DNA of 64,000 nt from Roseibium porphyridii (GTDB lineage Bacteria; Pseudomonadota; Alphaproteobacteria; Rhizobiales; Stappiaceae). The notes under the pieces are model-generated. The model was not told where the DNA came from. It saw only the letters and a list, made by a program, of their open reading frames with translations, and made no database searches. The first letter of the stretch is position 1; each line of letters opens with the position of its first letter. Positions 54,247-62,964 of this stretch are shown here, piece after piece. A program made the position numbers and the translations under genes. Where the stretch lies: the NCBI RefSeq assembly GCF_026191725.2, contig NZ_CP120863.1, forward strand, positions 2,150,001 to 2,214,000, in the 5' to 3' direction.

Positions 54247-55140
54247 TTATCGAGTGGCCACTTGCTTGAGCCAGGAAACGACCAGCTCTGCTTTCTCATG
54301 GTTGCGGCTGCGATGTGAGAGGACCGCGTGATAGGCGTCTTTCGGGGTGAGTGGAGGTAGTCCGGCTGGTACCAGCAATCCTCTTTCGGAGTAGTCACCC
54401 GTGATCGAGCGCCAGCCGAGCATGATGCCATGCCCTGAAAGCGCGGCCTGTGCCGCCTGGACGTAGTTTGAAAACCGGAGGCCTTTGGCTGAACCTGCAG
54501 CCCTAAGTCCGGTTCTGTTCAGATAGTCGGGCCAGGAGACCCATCGCCGATCATCTGTCTCCACATGGATCAGGAAGGAAGAGGCGAGGCTGCCATCGTC
54601 GGCCTTGATCCGTTCAAGGTATTCAGGTGCGCAGACAGGTTCGATGCTCTCCTCAAAAAGCAATTCCACAGAACCATCACTCCAGGCACCGTCGCCGTAG
54701 CGCATGGCAATATCGACCCCCGGACCGAGACGCGGCACTTCCTGCGAAGTTGATTGAACGTTGACGGCTAGGTCGGGGTGATCGAGGTAAAAGGCCTCCA
54801 ATCGTGGCATCAGCCAATAAGTGGCAAAACCGATCGTGCAGGCCAGCGTCACGGCTTCGCCGGTGGCGTTTGTCAGTGCCCGTATGTCCTCAAGAGCGTC
54901 GGTCAGCCTCTCTCTGTTTTCAACAACTGCGTTCAAGAGGATTTCGCCAGCTTCCGTAAAACCTGCCGGCCTTGTGCTTCGGTCCAGCAAAGATGTGCCG
55001 ACATGATCTTCAAGTTGCTTCAATGACTGACTGACCGCAGGCAGGGAGACATTGAGCTCCCTTGCCGCGCGGCTGGGGCTTCCGGTTCGGTGGACTGTTT
55101 CGAAGACGTGCAGCAGTCTGAGAGGTGGAAGTCGATCCAT
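54247..55140 (-). CDS. LysR family regulator (GcvA-like)
   Basis: A 297-residue LysR regulator. The N-terminal HTH is LRLLHVFETVHRTGSPSRAARELNVSLPAVSQSLKQLEDHVGTSLLDRS in segments. The effector domain begins at about residue 95 and contains VDIAMRYGDGAW, which is typical of the GcvA subgroup. It is divergent from the dioxygenase gene and very likely its activator. The 168-base gap holds two nearly identical 15-mers, one before each gene. Confidence 0.9.
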   Translation of the reverse strand: MDRLPPLRLLHVFETVHRTGSPSRAARELNVSLPAVSQSLKQLEDHVGTSLLDRSTRPAGFTEAGEILLNAVVENRERLTDALEDIRALTNATGEAVTLACTIGFATYWLMPRLEAFYLDHPDLAVNVQSTSQEVPRLGPGVDIAMRYGDGAWSDGSVELLFEESIEPVCAPEYLERIKADDGSLASSFLIHVETDDRRWVSWPDYLNRTGLRAAGSAKGLRFSNYVQAAQAALSGHGIMLGWRSITGDYSERGLLVPAGLPPLTPKDAYHAVLSHRSRNHEKAELVVSWLKQVATR

Positions 55141-55145
55141 ATGTG

Positions 55146-55160
55146 CCTTATCTTAAGCTA
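55146..55160 (-). promoter_or_regulatory. LysR-gene proximal copy of shared 15-mer
   Basis: On the minus strand reads TAGCTTAAGATAAGG, six bases before the lysR ATG; its AAGG end serves as the SD. It matches the copy at 55284-55298 at 13 of 15 positions, and contains CTTAAG. Confidence 0.45.
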
Positions 55161-55283
55161 CGGATTAAATTAACTTGCATTTTTATCGTCTTTTCAAATC
55201 AAATCCTCAAGTGCACCTTTCCCAAGAGTTATGGGAAAACTGAGATTTTCAGCTGCTCCCGTTGTCCGTATGAAGTGACAAGA

Positions 55284-55298
55284 TACCTTAAGTTAAGG
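55284..55298 (+). promoter_or_regulatory. Dioxygenase-gene proximal copy of shared 15-mer
   Basis: TACCTTAAGTTAAGG, containing the palindrome CCTTAA-G-TTAAGG. Its AAGG end forms part of the SD (AAGGAG) of the dioxygenase gene. It faces outward, opposite to the copy before lysR. Confidence 0.5.
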
Positions 55299-55308
55299 AG
55301 CGATCGAA

Positions 55309-56442
55309 ATGCTCGGAACCGGCGAAACCGGCGTGTTGCTGAAAGAACGAGGCATGGATGTGCCACTTGAAACCGGCGAAACAGCCTATTTCAACTACTT
55401 CTGGCTGCGAGACAATTGCCCGAGTTCCTTCGATCACGAAACCCGGGAACGGGCCTTTGATATTTTCGCGGAGGTGGAAGCACCAAGGGCTGTTTCGGCG
55501 GCAATTTCGGGCGGCGTGCTGGAAATTGCCTGGGCAGGAACAGATCATGTCACACGCATGCCATTGTCTTTGTTGGCGAACTACGCCAAGGGTGAAAAGC
55601 GGGCAGATGTGGCGAAGGTGAGCAGATCTCCCTGGTTCGCCGATCACTATGGCCGTATGGCCCGATTTTCTTACAGCCGACTGACGGAAGGTGAAACCGA
55701 GCTTCGCAATTGGGCCAAAGCCATGCTCACCGATGGCATTGCGCTATTGACGGGGTTGCCCGATACGGATGCGGCTCTTCTGGACACGGCCAGCCTGATC
55801 GGTCACGTCCGGCCAAGTTATTTTGGCCAGGTCTTTGAGGTCAAAACCCACATCAAACCCACCAATCTGGCTTTCACATCAAAGGCCTTGCCGTTGCATA
55901 CAGACCTGCCAGACGAAGACCTGGCGCCCGGGATCCAGTTTCTTCACTGCCGTGCCAACACCGTTGAAGGAGGCAACAGTCTCTTTGTCGATGGCCTGGC
56001 GGTGGCGGAAGACTTTCGTCTTGCCTTTCCAGAAGACTTTGAACTCTTGGTTGCGACTGACGTACCCTATTTCTGCGAGCATGAACGGTTCGACATGCGC
56101 TCCCGGCAGCGTGTGATCGAACTCGATGAATACGGAAATATTTCCGGCGTTACCATCAGCCAGCATCACGCTGACATGTTTGACCTGCCTCAGCAGGAAC
56201 TAGACCGGTTTTACCCGGCATTCTGCCGCTTCGGGCAGATGATGCGCCGTGAAAAATACATGATGCAGTTCCGGTTGAAAGCTGGCGAGTGTATCGTTTT
56301 TGACAATCACCGGATTGTACACGGCCGCGCGGAGTATTCGGCAAACAGCGGGGACCGGCATCTGCGGGGCTGTTACACCGATCGCGGCGAACTAAGGTCC
56401 ATCTATCGGGTGCTTGAGGGGAAGAAGGAACGGATGGAATGA
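55309..56442 (+). CDS. Gamma-butyrobetaine-hydroxylase-like Fe(II)/2-oxoglutarate dioxygenase
   Basis: A 377-residue TauD/TfdA family enzyme. An N-terminal GBBH-like (DUF971) domain (about 15-95, FNYFWLRDNCPSSF) retains one Cys of the usual zinc cluster only. The dioxygenase domain has the HxD in PLHTDLPDED, the distal His in DNHRIVHGRAEY, and the 2-oxoglutarate Arg in RHLRGCYTDRGE. Carnitine-type or other quaternary amine substrates are possible; the substrate is not shown by sequence. It is translationally coupled (ATGA overlap) to the class II aldolase gene. Confidence 0.85.
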   Translation: MLGTGETGVLLKERGMDVPLETGETAYFNYFWLRDNCPSSFDHETRERAFDIFAEVEAPRAVSAAISGGVLEIAWAGTDHVTRMPLSLLANYAKGEKRADVAKVSRSPWFADHYGRMARFSYSRLTEGETELRNWAKAMLTDGIALLTGLPDTDAALLDTASLIGHVRPSYFGQVFEVKTHIKPTNLAFTSKALPLHTDLPDEDLAPGIQFLHCRANTVEGGNSLFVDGLAVAEDFRLAFPEDFELLVATDVPYFCEHERFDMRSRQRVIELDEYGNISGVTISQHHADMFDLPQQELDRFYPAFCRFGQMMRREKYMMQFRLKAGECIVFDNHRIVHGRAEYSANSGDRHLRGCYTDRGELRSIYRVLEGKKERME

Positions 56443-57206
56443 GTGTTGTCTCCGATGTCGATTTCAGCGGCAAGGCACGCCAGAGCGAATTGGAACTGCG
56501 CGAAGACCTGTCGGCGGCATTCCGCCTTGCGGTCAGGTTCGGCTGGCACGAATCCGTTGGCAATCACTTCAGTGCGGCGGTGTCTGAGGACGGTTCAAAG
56601 TTTTTGATGAACCCGAAATGGCGGCATTTTTCCGAGGTGAGTGCAAGCGACCTTGTCCTTCTCGATGCTCATGACGTCACCGTCATGGAAGGGCCCAATG
56701 CGCCGGATCCATCTGCCTGGTGCATTCACGGAACCGTTCACCGTATGAACCCAAACGCCCGGGTGTTGTTTCATTGTCATCCGCCGAATGCGACGGCGCT
56801 GGCAACGCTGCAGGACCCGAGCATGAAGCCGATTGATCTCAACACCGCTCGATTTTTCGGTAAGGTTGCCATCGATCTTGGGTTTGGCGGGATGGCGGAT
56901 GAAGCTGAAGAAGGGCGCCGGATTGCCGAAACCCTTGCAGACAAACCTGTGCTGATTATGGGCAATCACGGCATTTCCATATCTGCAATGACAGTTCCCG
57001 AAGCATTTGAGAGCCTCTATTTTTTCGAGAGAGCCGCCGAGACGCTGTTGAAGGCATATGCAACAGGTCAGCCGCTGGCTGTGATGTCAGAAAATCTGGC
57101 GGCCAAAACCGCAGCTGAATGGGAACCGTATGTTGGAATGGGCTACGCTCATTTCGACTACTGGAAACGGGAATTGGATCGATCAGAACCTGACTATCGG
57201 GATTGA
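56439..57206 (+). CDS. Class II aldolase/adducin family protein
   Basis: A 255-residue metal-dependent aldolase-fold protein. Zn-binding HxH is in LFHCHPPNATAL; further segments are GWHESVGNHFSAAV at the N-terminus and IMGNHGISISAMTVPEAF with the third His. Members cleave or isomerise small hydroxy-keto phosphates or decarboxylate; many in oxidative clusters have unknown substrates. Coupled by a 4-base overlap to the dioxygenase, so both act in one pathway. Confidence 0.88.
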   Translation: MSVVSDVDFSGKARQSELELREDLSAAFRLAVRFGWHESVGNHFSAAVSEDGSKFLMNPKWRHFSEVSASDLVLLDAHDVTVMEGPNAPDPSAWCIHGTVHRMNPNARVLFHCHPPNATALATLQDPSMKPIDLNTARFFGKVAIDLGFGGMADEAEEGRRIAETLADKPVLIMGNHGISISAMTVPEAFESLYFFERAAETLLKAYATGQPLAVMSENLAAKTAAEWEPYVGMGYAHFDYWKRELDRSEPDYRD

Positions 57207-57360
57207 TTTCCAAGTTTTTTGCAGCCGCTTGGCATTGGTTGCGATGCCGTCTGCAAGGTCCTGTTTGCAAAAAACTGGCGTGTAGTACTCCCGTAATACC
57301 CGCACAATTGCTTTGCCTGCTAGCCTTTTTCCATCGTTGTTTGCTGATGGAGGATGAAGC

Positions 57361-57954
57361 ATGAGCGCGAAGAAGATCCTTATGATCACAGGAGACTTTA
57401 CCGAAGACTATGAAACGATGGTACCGTTTCAGACGTTGCTCGCAATGGGCTATGCCGTTGACGCCGTCTGTCCGGGAAAGAAAGCCGGAGAAACGGTGGC
57501 TACCTGCATTCATGACTTTGAAGGCGACCAGACCTATACGGAAAAACGCGGGCATAATTTCACCCTGAACGCCACTTTTGCAGACGTGAACGTTGCCGAC
57601 TATGACGCACTGTTGATACCGGGCGGCAGAGCGCCTGAATATCTGCGCCTCGAAACTGAGGTCATTGACGCCGTGAAGCATTTTATGGACGCGGCCAAGC
57701 CGGTTGCCGCCATTTGCCATGGGGCACAGATCCTGACGGCCGCCAAGGTTGTTGAAGGTCGCACGGTATCGGCTTATCCGGCATGCCGTCCCGAAGTAGA
57801 GCTTGCCGGAGCGACCTATGCGGATATTGCCATCGACGGAGCTGTAACGGATGGCAATCTGATCACCGCGCCGGCATGGCCGGCTCATCCTGCCTGGATA
57901 GCCCAGTTTCATGCTGTCCTAAGCGGTTCTTCAGTTGGAACACTGGCCGCCTGA
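57361..57954 (+). CDS. DJ-1/PfpI family protein
   Basis: A 197-residue DJ-1/PfpI fold protein: [19 protein letters not shown] at the N-terminus with an acidic residue for the active site, [12 protein letters not shown], and the nucleophile Cys in [14 protein letters not shown]. Members are deglycase/chaperone or hydratase-like. GGAGG is 6-8 bases before the ATG. It lies 154 bases after the aldolase gene with the same orientation, so membership in that operon is possible but not certain. Confidence 0.88.
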   Translation: MSAKKILMITGDFTEDYETMVPFQTLLAMGYAVDAVCPGKKAGETVATCIHDFEGDQTYTEKRGHNFTLNATFADVNVADYDALLIPGGRAPEYLRLETEVIDAVKHFMDAAKPVAAICHGAQILTAAKVVEGRTVSAYPACRPEVELAGATYADIAIDGAVTDGNLITAPAWPAHPAWIAQFHAVLSGSSVGTLAA

Positions 57955-58128
57955 CAACGGCACAGGTAAGGATCTCAAACACGTCTGCATCAGACGTGTT
58001 TGGGATATTTCTCACGAGACAGTACTCTTAGCCTGAAGCGTTGAATAAGTTCCAATTTGGCGTTTGGATTGAGACACCCGCGCGGTGTCAGCCTGAAAGC
58101 GTGATTGCAGAGCGAGCTGGAGGAGAAT

Positions 58129-58479
58129 ATGTGCAAACTCTTTATTGAAGCCGATCCGGCTCTTTGGGAGAGCAGCACCAAGTCCCTGCGTATTGACGGC
58201 ATGGTGACATCGGTTCGTCTTGAAACATTCTTCTGGAGCGTTTTGGAAGAAATCGCTGCCAGAGACGGCATGAATGTGGTTCAGCTGATTACCAAGCTGC
58301 ATCACGAGAGCATCGATGCCGGTCATGACCTTGGCAATTTCACGAGTTTTTTGCGTGTTTGCTGTGGGCGCTACCTTGCCTTGCAACTGTCCGGAGATGT
58401 TCCCTCCGACAAGCGACTTCCGATCGCCGCACTGGACGCCGATGGCATTCTGGAAGCGGAAAGTGAAAGAGTTCACTGA
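58129..58479 (+). CDS. Ribbon-helix-helix domain protein (PF13467-like)
   Basis: An approximately 116-residue protein. The middle part (TKSLRIDGMVTSVRLETFFWSVLEEIAARDGMNVVQLITKLH in segments) is a ribbon-helix-helix DNA-binding motif of the alphaproteobacterial type, related to the small protein at 15147-15365. The C-terminal part (FLRVCCGRYLALQL) is typical of the longer members. ATG 58129 has GGAGGAG upstream; the frame from TTG 58105 overlaps the SD. It is convergent with the LhgO-like gene (3-base gap). Confidence 0.83.
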   Translation: MCKLFIEADPALWESSTKSLRIDGMVTSVRLETFFWSVLEEIAARDGMNVVQLITKLHHESIDAGHDLGNFTSFLRVCCGRYLALQLSGDVPSDKRLPIAALDADGILEAESERVH

Positions 58480-58482
58480 CGT

Positions 58483-59583
58483 TCAGTTGAGACGGACTTT
58501 CACTTCCTCAGCGATCGCAAGCGATGCCGTCAGCCCTGGGGATTCAACACCGTAAAGCGCAACCAATCCATGAAGACCATGCGATTGCGGTCCTTCTATC
58601 CTGAAATCCGCAGCTGGTTCTCCTGGACCGGCGATTTTTGGCCTTATGCCAGAATAGTCGGGCACCAGGGAGCCGTCCGGAAGGTCAGGCCAATAGGAGC
58701 GGATGGCTCCATAAAACCGGTCGCCGCGGGCTGGGTCGACAACGTAGTCAAACTCTTCGACCCATTCCACATCCGGGCCGAAACGTGCCTGATGTTGCAA
58801 ATCCAGCGTTAGGTGAACGCCGAGCCCGCCAGGCTCGGGAACCGGATAGATCAGCGTTGAAAAGGGCGCTTTTCCTTGGAGCTTGAAGTAGTTGCCTTTG
58901 GCCAGATAGGCCTTGGGCGGCATGGCCTCCGGAAATGCCTGCATCAGACCTGGTGCGCCATGTCCGGCAGAAACGATCAGCTCCCTGCAGGTGAGGGTGT
59001 AGGTTTCCCCGTCTTCGGTTTCGATGTGGACACGGTATCCGCCAGAGAGCTCCGCTTCGATGCTGGTGACATTTGTGTTCAGAACCACCTGACCGCCACT
59101 TGCCTCCAGACCGCCCTGCAATGCCAACATGAAGGCATGGCTGTCTATGATACCGGTAGATGGTGACCAGAGCGCCCCGGAACAGTTGAGAGCCGGTTCC
59201 CGTTCACGCAGTTCGTCGCGGTCGACAAAAACGAGATCGCGTACCCCGTTCTCCGCGGCTTTCTGTTTGATTTTCCGAAGTTCGTCGAGCTGCGCATCAT
59301 GCGCGGCGACAATCAATTTGCCGATACGCTCATGGCCAACTCCATTGTCCACGCAGAACTCGTAAAGCTGGTGTTTTCCGTCAACACAAAGACGCGCTTT
59401 CACGCTGCCGGTCGGGTAATAGATCCCTGCGTGAATGACTTCGGAATTTCGGGCACTGGTTTCAGATCCGATCAGGCTATGTCTTTCCAGAACCATGACT
59501 TCACGGCCGGAAAGCGCCAGTGCGCGTGCTGTAGCCAGCCCGACCGCACCTGCGCCGATGATCAGAGTTTCAATATCTGTCAT
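58483..59583 (-). CDS. FAD-dependent oxidoreductase, L-2-hydroxyglutarate oxidase (LhgO)-like
   Basis: A 366-residue DAO-fold flavoprotein. The dinucleotide motif is LIIGAGAVGLATARALA, then ETSARNSEVIHAGIYYPTGSVKARLC, the LhgO/L2HGDH signature. The C-terminal segments are GVHLTLD and HGLHGLVALYGVESPGLTAS with the FAD-contacting Gly-rich end. It likely oxidises L-2-hydroxyglutarate or a similar 2-hydroxyacid. ATG 59583 has AGGA at 6-base spacing. A 180-base gap to gatA contains a transposon-end-like sequence. Confidence 0.88.
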   Translation of the reverse strand: MTDIETLIIGAGAVGLATARALALSGREVMVLERHSLIGSETSARNSEVIHAGIYYPTGSVKARLCVDGKHQLYEFCVDNGVGHERIGKLIVAAHDAQLDELRKIKQKAAENGVRDLVFVDRDELREREPALNCSGALWSPSTGIIDSHAFMLALQGGLEASGGQVVLNTNVTSIEAELSGGYRVHIETEDGETYTLTCRELIVSAGHGAPGLMQAFPEAMPPKAYLAKGNYFKLQGKAPFSTLIYPVPEPGGLGVHLTLDLQHQARFGPDVEWVEEFDYVVDPARGDRFYGAIRSYWPDLPDGSLVPDYSGIRPKIAGPGEPAADFRIEGPQSHGLHGLVALYGVESPGLTASLAIAEEVKVRLN

Positions 59584-59667
59584 GACCGGTCCTGTTTTCC
59601 AATCGGTACTCAGGCCTGCCACCGGCGGAATTCAGTTGCTGAATGAGAACCCCATAAGGGCCTCCCG

Positions 59668-59686
59668 AGATGCATATAAGAGACAG
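59668..59686. other. 19-bp sequence resembling the Tn5 mosaic end
   Basis: AGATGCATATAAGAGACAG matches the 19-bp Tn5 mosaic end (AGATGTGTATAAGAGACAG) at 17 positions. It stands alone in the gap between gatA and the LhgO-like gene, with no transposase and no second end nearby. It could be chance, a trace of a library adapter, or an old insertion scar. Confidence 0.4.
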
Positions 59687-59763
59687 CACCGAGAGACCCT
59701 CGTTTCAGGTTTGCTCCCGCTAGTTTGAGATCACGAGAGCTGTAGCAGGAATGCCGCGGGCAA

Positions 59764-61248
59764 CTAGCCCCACCATTTTTGCGGTTCGAAAGAACCGGCG
59801 GCATCTTCGATGACCTGACCAACCTGGAACAGCGTGCTTTCATCAAACGGTTTGCCGATCAGTTGCAAACCGAGCGGCAGTCCATCCTTGTCGACACCGG
59901 CGGGAACGGAGATGCCCGGCAGGCCTGCCATGTTCACGGTTACCGTGAAAATGTCGTTCAGATACATTTTCACCGGATCTGAGTGCAGGTCCTGATCGGC
60001 AACGCCGAAAGCAGCTGAAGGTGTTGCCGGCGTCAGGATCGCGTCGACACCGTTGGCCCATGCAAGGTCGAAGTCGCGCTTGATCAGGGTGCGGACTTTT
60101 TGAGCCTTCAGGTAGTAGGCATCATAATAACCGGCAGACAACACATAGGTGCCGATCAAGACGCGGCGTTTCACTTCTTCGCCGAAGCCTTCAGCACGCG
60201 TGTTTTCGTACATCTCGACAATATCGTTGCCGGGAACCCTCAGCCCGTAGCGAACACCGTCATAGCGAGCCAGGTTCGAAGAGGCTTCTGCCGGCGCGAC
60301 GATATAATATGCGGGAAGGGCGTATTTGGTGTGCGGCATGGTGATGTCGACGATTTCAGCACCGGCATCTTTCAACCAGGCAATACCCTTTTGCCAAAGC
60401 TCTTCGATTTCACCCGGCATGCCCTCCATGCGGTATTCGGCAGGGATACCGATCTTGAGACCCTTTACGGACTTGCCGATCGCAGCTTCGTAATCGGGCA
60501 CTTCGACATCAACCGAAGTGGTGTCCTTCGGGTCGACAGAAGCCATGGATTTCAGAAGAATTGCACTGTCGCGAACCGTGTGTGCGATCGGGCCTGCCTG
60601 GTCGAGTGATGAGGCGAAGGCGACGACGCCCCAGCGTGAGCAACGACCGTAGGTTGGCTTGATGCCGACCGTTCCGGTAAAGGCAGCAGGCTGACGGATG
60701 GAGCCACCGGTGTCCGTGGCTGTCGCGCCCATGCAAAGGCGCGCTGCGACAGCTGAAGCTGAACCGCCCGAAGAACCGCCCGGAACAAGATCCTGGTTGG
60801 ATCCGTTTTTACGCCACGGGTTGATCACCGGGCCGTAATAGGAGGTTTCATTGGACGAACCCATGGCGAACTCGTCCATATTGAGCTTGCCGAGCATAAC
60901 CGCACCGTCCGCCCAAAGATTGGACGTGACCGTGGATTCATAGGCCGGTTTGAAGCTGTCGAGGATGTGGCTGCAGGCCTGAGTGTGGACACCCTCTGTC
61001 GCGAACAGGTCCTTGATACCGAGCGGGATGCCTTCAAGAACACCGCCTTCGCCCTTGCTGAGTTTCTCGTCGGATGCCTTGGCCATATCGCGGGCCTTTT
61101 CGGCGGTGACGGCAACATAAGCGTTGAGTTGGGCGTTGGCTGCCTCGATATTGTTCAGGAATGCCTCGGTCAGCTCCAGCGAGGTGTAGTCCTTGTTCTT
61201 CAGGCCTACTTGGGCATCGGCAATTGTGAGTTTGGTCAGATCGGTCAT
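59764..61248 (-). CDS. gatA: Aspartyl/glutamyl-tRNA amidotransferase subunit A
   Basis: Amidase subunit of GatCAB, which converts Glu-tRNA(Gln)/Asp-tRNA(Asn) to the amide forms. It has 494 residues. The Ser-cisSer-Lys triad is Lys in [14 protein letters not shown], then [16 protein letters not shown] and the nucleophile Ser in [15 protein letters not shown]. The C-terminal substrate loop region is normal. A GNAT gene (3-base gap) stands between gatC and gatA. gatB is not in this window. Confidence 0.97.
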   Translation of the reverse strand: MTDLTKLTIADAQVGLKNKDYTSLELTEAFLNNIEAANAQLNAYVAVTAEKARDMAKASDEKLSKGEGGVLEGIPLGIKDLFATEGVHTQACSHILDSFKPAYESTVTSNLWADGAVMLGKLNMDEFAMGSSNETSYYGPVINPWRKNGSNQDLVPGGSSGGSASAVAARLCMGATATDTGGSIRQPAAFTGTVGIKPTYGRCSRWGVVAFASSLDQAGPIAHTVRDSAILLKSMASVDPKDTTSVDVEVPDYEAAIGKSVKGLKIGIPAEYRMEGMPGEIEELWQKGIAWLKDAGAEIVDITMPHTKYALPAYYIVAPAEASSNLARYDGVRYGLRVPGNDIVEMYENTRAEGFGEEVKRRVLIGTYVLSAGYYDAYYLKAQKVRTLIKRDFDLAWANGVDAILTPATPSAAFGVADQDLHSDPVKMYLNDIFTVTVNMAGLPGISVPAGVDKDGLPLGLQLIGKPFDESTLFQVGQVIEDAAGSFEPQKWWG

Positions 61249-61251
61249 GGA

Positions 61252-61737
61252 TCAGGTCTCTTGGTGGGCCTTGGTCGGCCGGGAATAAAAAACGGAATAA
61301 GGACTTTCGGGATAATCGAGCACGGGTCCGCATTCGACAAAACCGGCATTCTCGTAAAGCTGACGGGCAGCCTTGTAGTTGTGTCCGGTCTCCAGAACGA
61401 GTTCGGCGAAACCTTCTTCGACAGCTCGAGCGGTGACTTGATCAAGGATTTGCCTTGCAAGTCCGAGCCTCCGGTAGTCGGGACGGACATAGAAACGTTT
61501 CACTTCGCCGATGCCATCAGGGTGCCGATAAAGCGCACCGCATGCTGCCGCTTTGTCATCGACGCGAGCCATAAAGACGGTCGTTGCAGGACCAGCCATC
61601 TCATCAGCGGTCATGCTGTAGTTGGCTTCTTCCGGCGTCAGCGATCCAAGCACTGCATTCAACTCGGTGATCATGTCTCTCATGTCTGGCGACAAAGGAC
61701 TTTCCACCTCAATTTTGATGGCGTCTGGCGAGCTCAT
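61252..61737 (-). CDS. GNAT acetyltransferase between gatC and gatA
   Basis: A 161-residue GNAT: acetyl-CoA loop RPDYRRLGLARQIL, and QLYENAGFVECGPVLDYPESPYSVFYSRP near the C-terminus. It lies 17 bases after gatC and 3 bases before gatA on the same strand, so it is co-transcribed with tRNA amidation genes. The substrate is unknown; a link to translation is inference from position. Confidence 0.85.
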   Translation of the reverse strand: MSSPDAIKIEVESPLSPDMRDMITELNAVLGSLTPEEANYSMTADEMAGPATTVFMARVDDKAAACGALYRHPDGIGEVKRFYVRPDYRRLGLARQILDQVTARAVEEGFAELVLETGHNYKAARQLYENAGFVECGPVLDYPESPYSVFYSRPTKAHQET

Positions 61738-61754
61738 CCCGAACTTAAGGCCTC

Positions 61755-62042
61755 TTATTCAACGACTTTGGGAACCATGAAGAAATTGTCTTCAGAAACC
61801 GGCGCATTCAGTGTGATGTCGTTGGCCTTGTTGCCGTCGGTGATGCCATCTGCACGCTTCTTCATGGTCTGTTCAACCACGGACGTCAGCGGTTCGATAC
61901 CGTCAATATTGACTTCGTCAAGCTGCTCGACAAATCCCAGAATGGCGTTCAGTTCGCCGGTCATTCTGGTCGCGTCATCTTCGCTCACTTTGATCCTTGC
62001 CAGGCGGGCAACTCTTTTTACCGTATCGGTATCAACTGACAT
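61755..62042 (-). CDS. gatC: Aspartyl/glutamyl-tRNA amidotransferase subunit C
   Basis: A 95-residue subunit that holds GatA and GatB together. The sequence ([46 protein letters not shown], then [10 protein letters not shown] at the C-terminus) is typical. The start MSVDTDTV at 62042 matches the family; the frame runs to 62102 but that part is not conserved. First gene of gatC-GNAT-gatA. Confidence 0.95.
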   Translation of the reverse strand: MSVDTDTVKRVARLARIKVSEDDATRMTGELNAILGFVEQLDEVNIDGIEPLTSVVEQTMKKRADGITDGNKANDITLNAPVSEDNFFMVPKVVE

Positions 62043-62150
62043 TTTTTCCTCATCGGCTGTTGCCGCGAAGTTCCAGTGTGCTCCTGCACGTGGACGCGGC
62101 ATTCCGCTCCTCTTTGCTGTCCATCTGCCTCAAAAATCAAGCGGCGATGC

Positions 62151-62197
62151 TTGTTTCACAATGATAATCTCACTATTACGGTTCCAATGGGTACCGT
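62151..62197 (+). promoter_or_regulatory. Promoter with overlapping palindrome upstream of tetR
   Basis: TTGTTT (62151-62156), 17 bases, TATTAC (62174-62179). An imperfect palindrome ACGGTTCCAA-TGGGTACCGT (62178-62197) overlaps the -10 end, with arms ACGGT-CC and GG-ACCGT. This is the expected place for a TetR operator giving autoregulation. Confidence 0.55.
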
Positions 62198-62218
62198 TTT
62201 AACTTGAGTGAGGAAGTC

Positions 62219-62824
62219 GTGCAGGCAGATTTGAAACCTCCAGCTGGTCGACCGCTCGACAACAGGGTTACGTCTGCCTTGCTTGACGCGGCTCTTAGTG
62301 AGGTTTCTGAACACGGCCTTGAGAAGACGACAGTTGCCGAAATCGCGGCGCGTGCCCACACAAGCAAGCAAGCCATTTATCGAAGGTTCAGCGACAAGAC
62401 GGAGCTTGTCGCAGCTGCGCTTCTGGAGGCTTTTCGCCTGTCGGTGCCGCCTCCGCCACAACGCGCCAGCGTTGCGCAGGATCTTCAGCAGTGTCTTCAA
62501 TACTACACCGCTTTGCTGCATCAAACCCGGCTTGGCCCCGCGCTCAGGTCGCTGGTTCCCCATCGCCGTGAGCAGCGGCTGGTGGCGGTACTGGATGAAG
62601 TTGAGGCATCGCAAAGACTGATGCTGCGTCAAGTGCTGATTGCAACACCCTTTGAATCTGACATGGAGACCAGGATCGATCTGTTGTTGGGTCTCATCTA
62701 TTTTCGCATCCTCTTGTGCGGCATCGACATTCGTAATGACGACATTGAACGGGCGATCTATCTTGTACTCGGATTGATTGCGCCAAGAGAGCCGATGCCA
62801 CCAGCGGGATTGCCGGGACTTTGA
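62219..62824 (+). CDS. TetR/AcrR family regulator
   Basis: An approximately 201-residue repressor with HTH LLDAALSEVSEHGLEKTTVAEIAARAHTSKQAIYRRFSDKTELVAAAL in segments. The C-terminal domain is of the type with LIYFRILLCGIDIRNDDIE near the end. GTG 62219 has GAGGA just upstream; TTG 62204 in the same frame has no SD. It is divergent from gatC; the target is probably itself and perhaps the YHS gene downstream. Confidence 0.87.
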   Translation: MQADLKPPAGRPLDNRVTSALLDAALSEVSEHGLEKTTVAEIAARAHTSKQAIYRRFSDKTELVAAALLEAFRLSVPPPPQRASVAQDLQQCLQYYTALLHQTRLGPALRSLVPHRREQRLVAVLDEVEASQRLMLRQVLIATPFESDMETRIDLLLGLIYFRILLCGIDIRNDDIERAIYLVLGLIAPREPMPPAGLPGL

Positions 62825-62964
62825 ATTTGTCTACTCACAATTTGCTGTCGTCTGGCTGGCATTTCTGTGATCAAGGGTGATTGGCATTGAGAAGCGTCAA
62901 GGGGCATTTTCCGACCAGTGCGGTGCAGAAGTGCGCCGCTCTCCCAATCGCCAAGGAGACGTCA

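Noticed and set aside
60967..62202. 411-codon plus-strand frame opposite gatA-GNAT-gatC
   Set aside because: Covers three real minus-strand genes and has no family resemblance.
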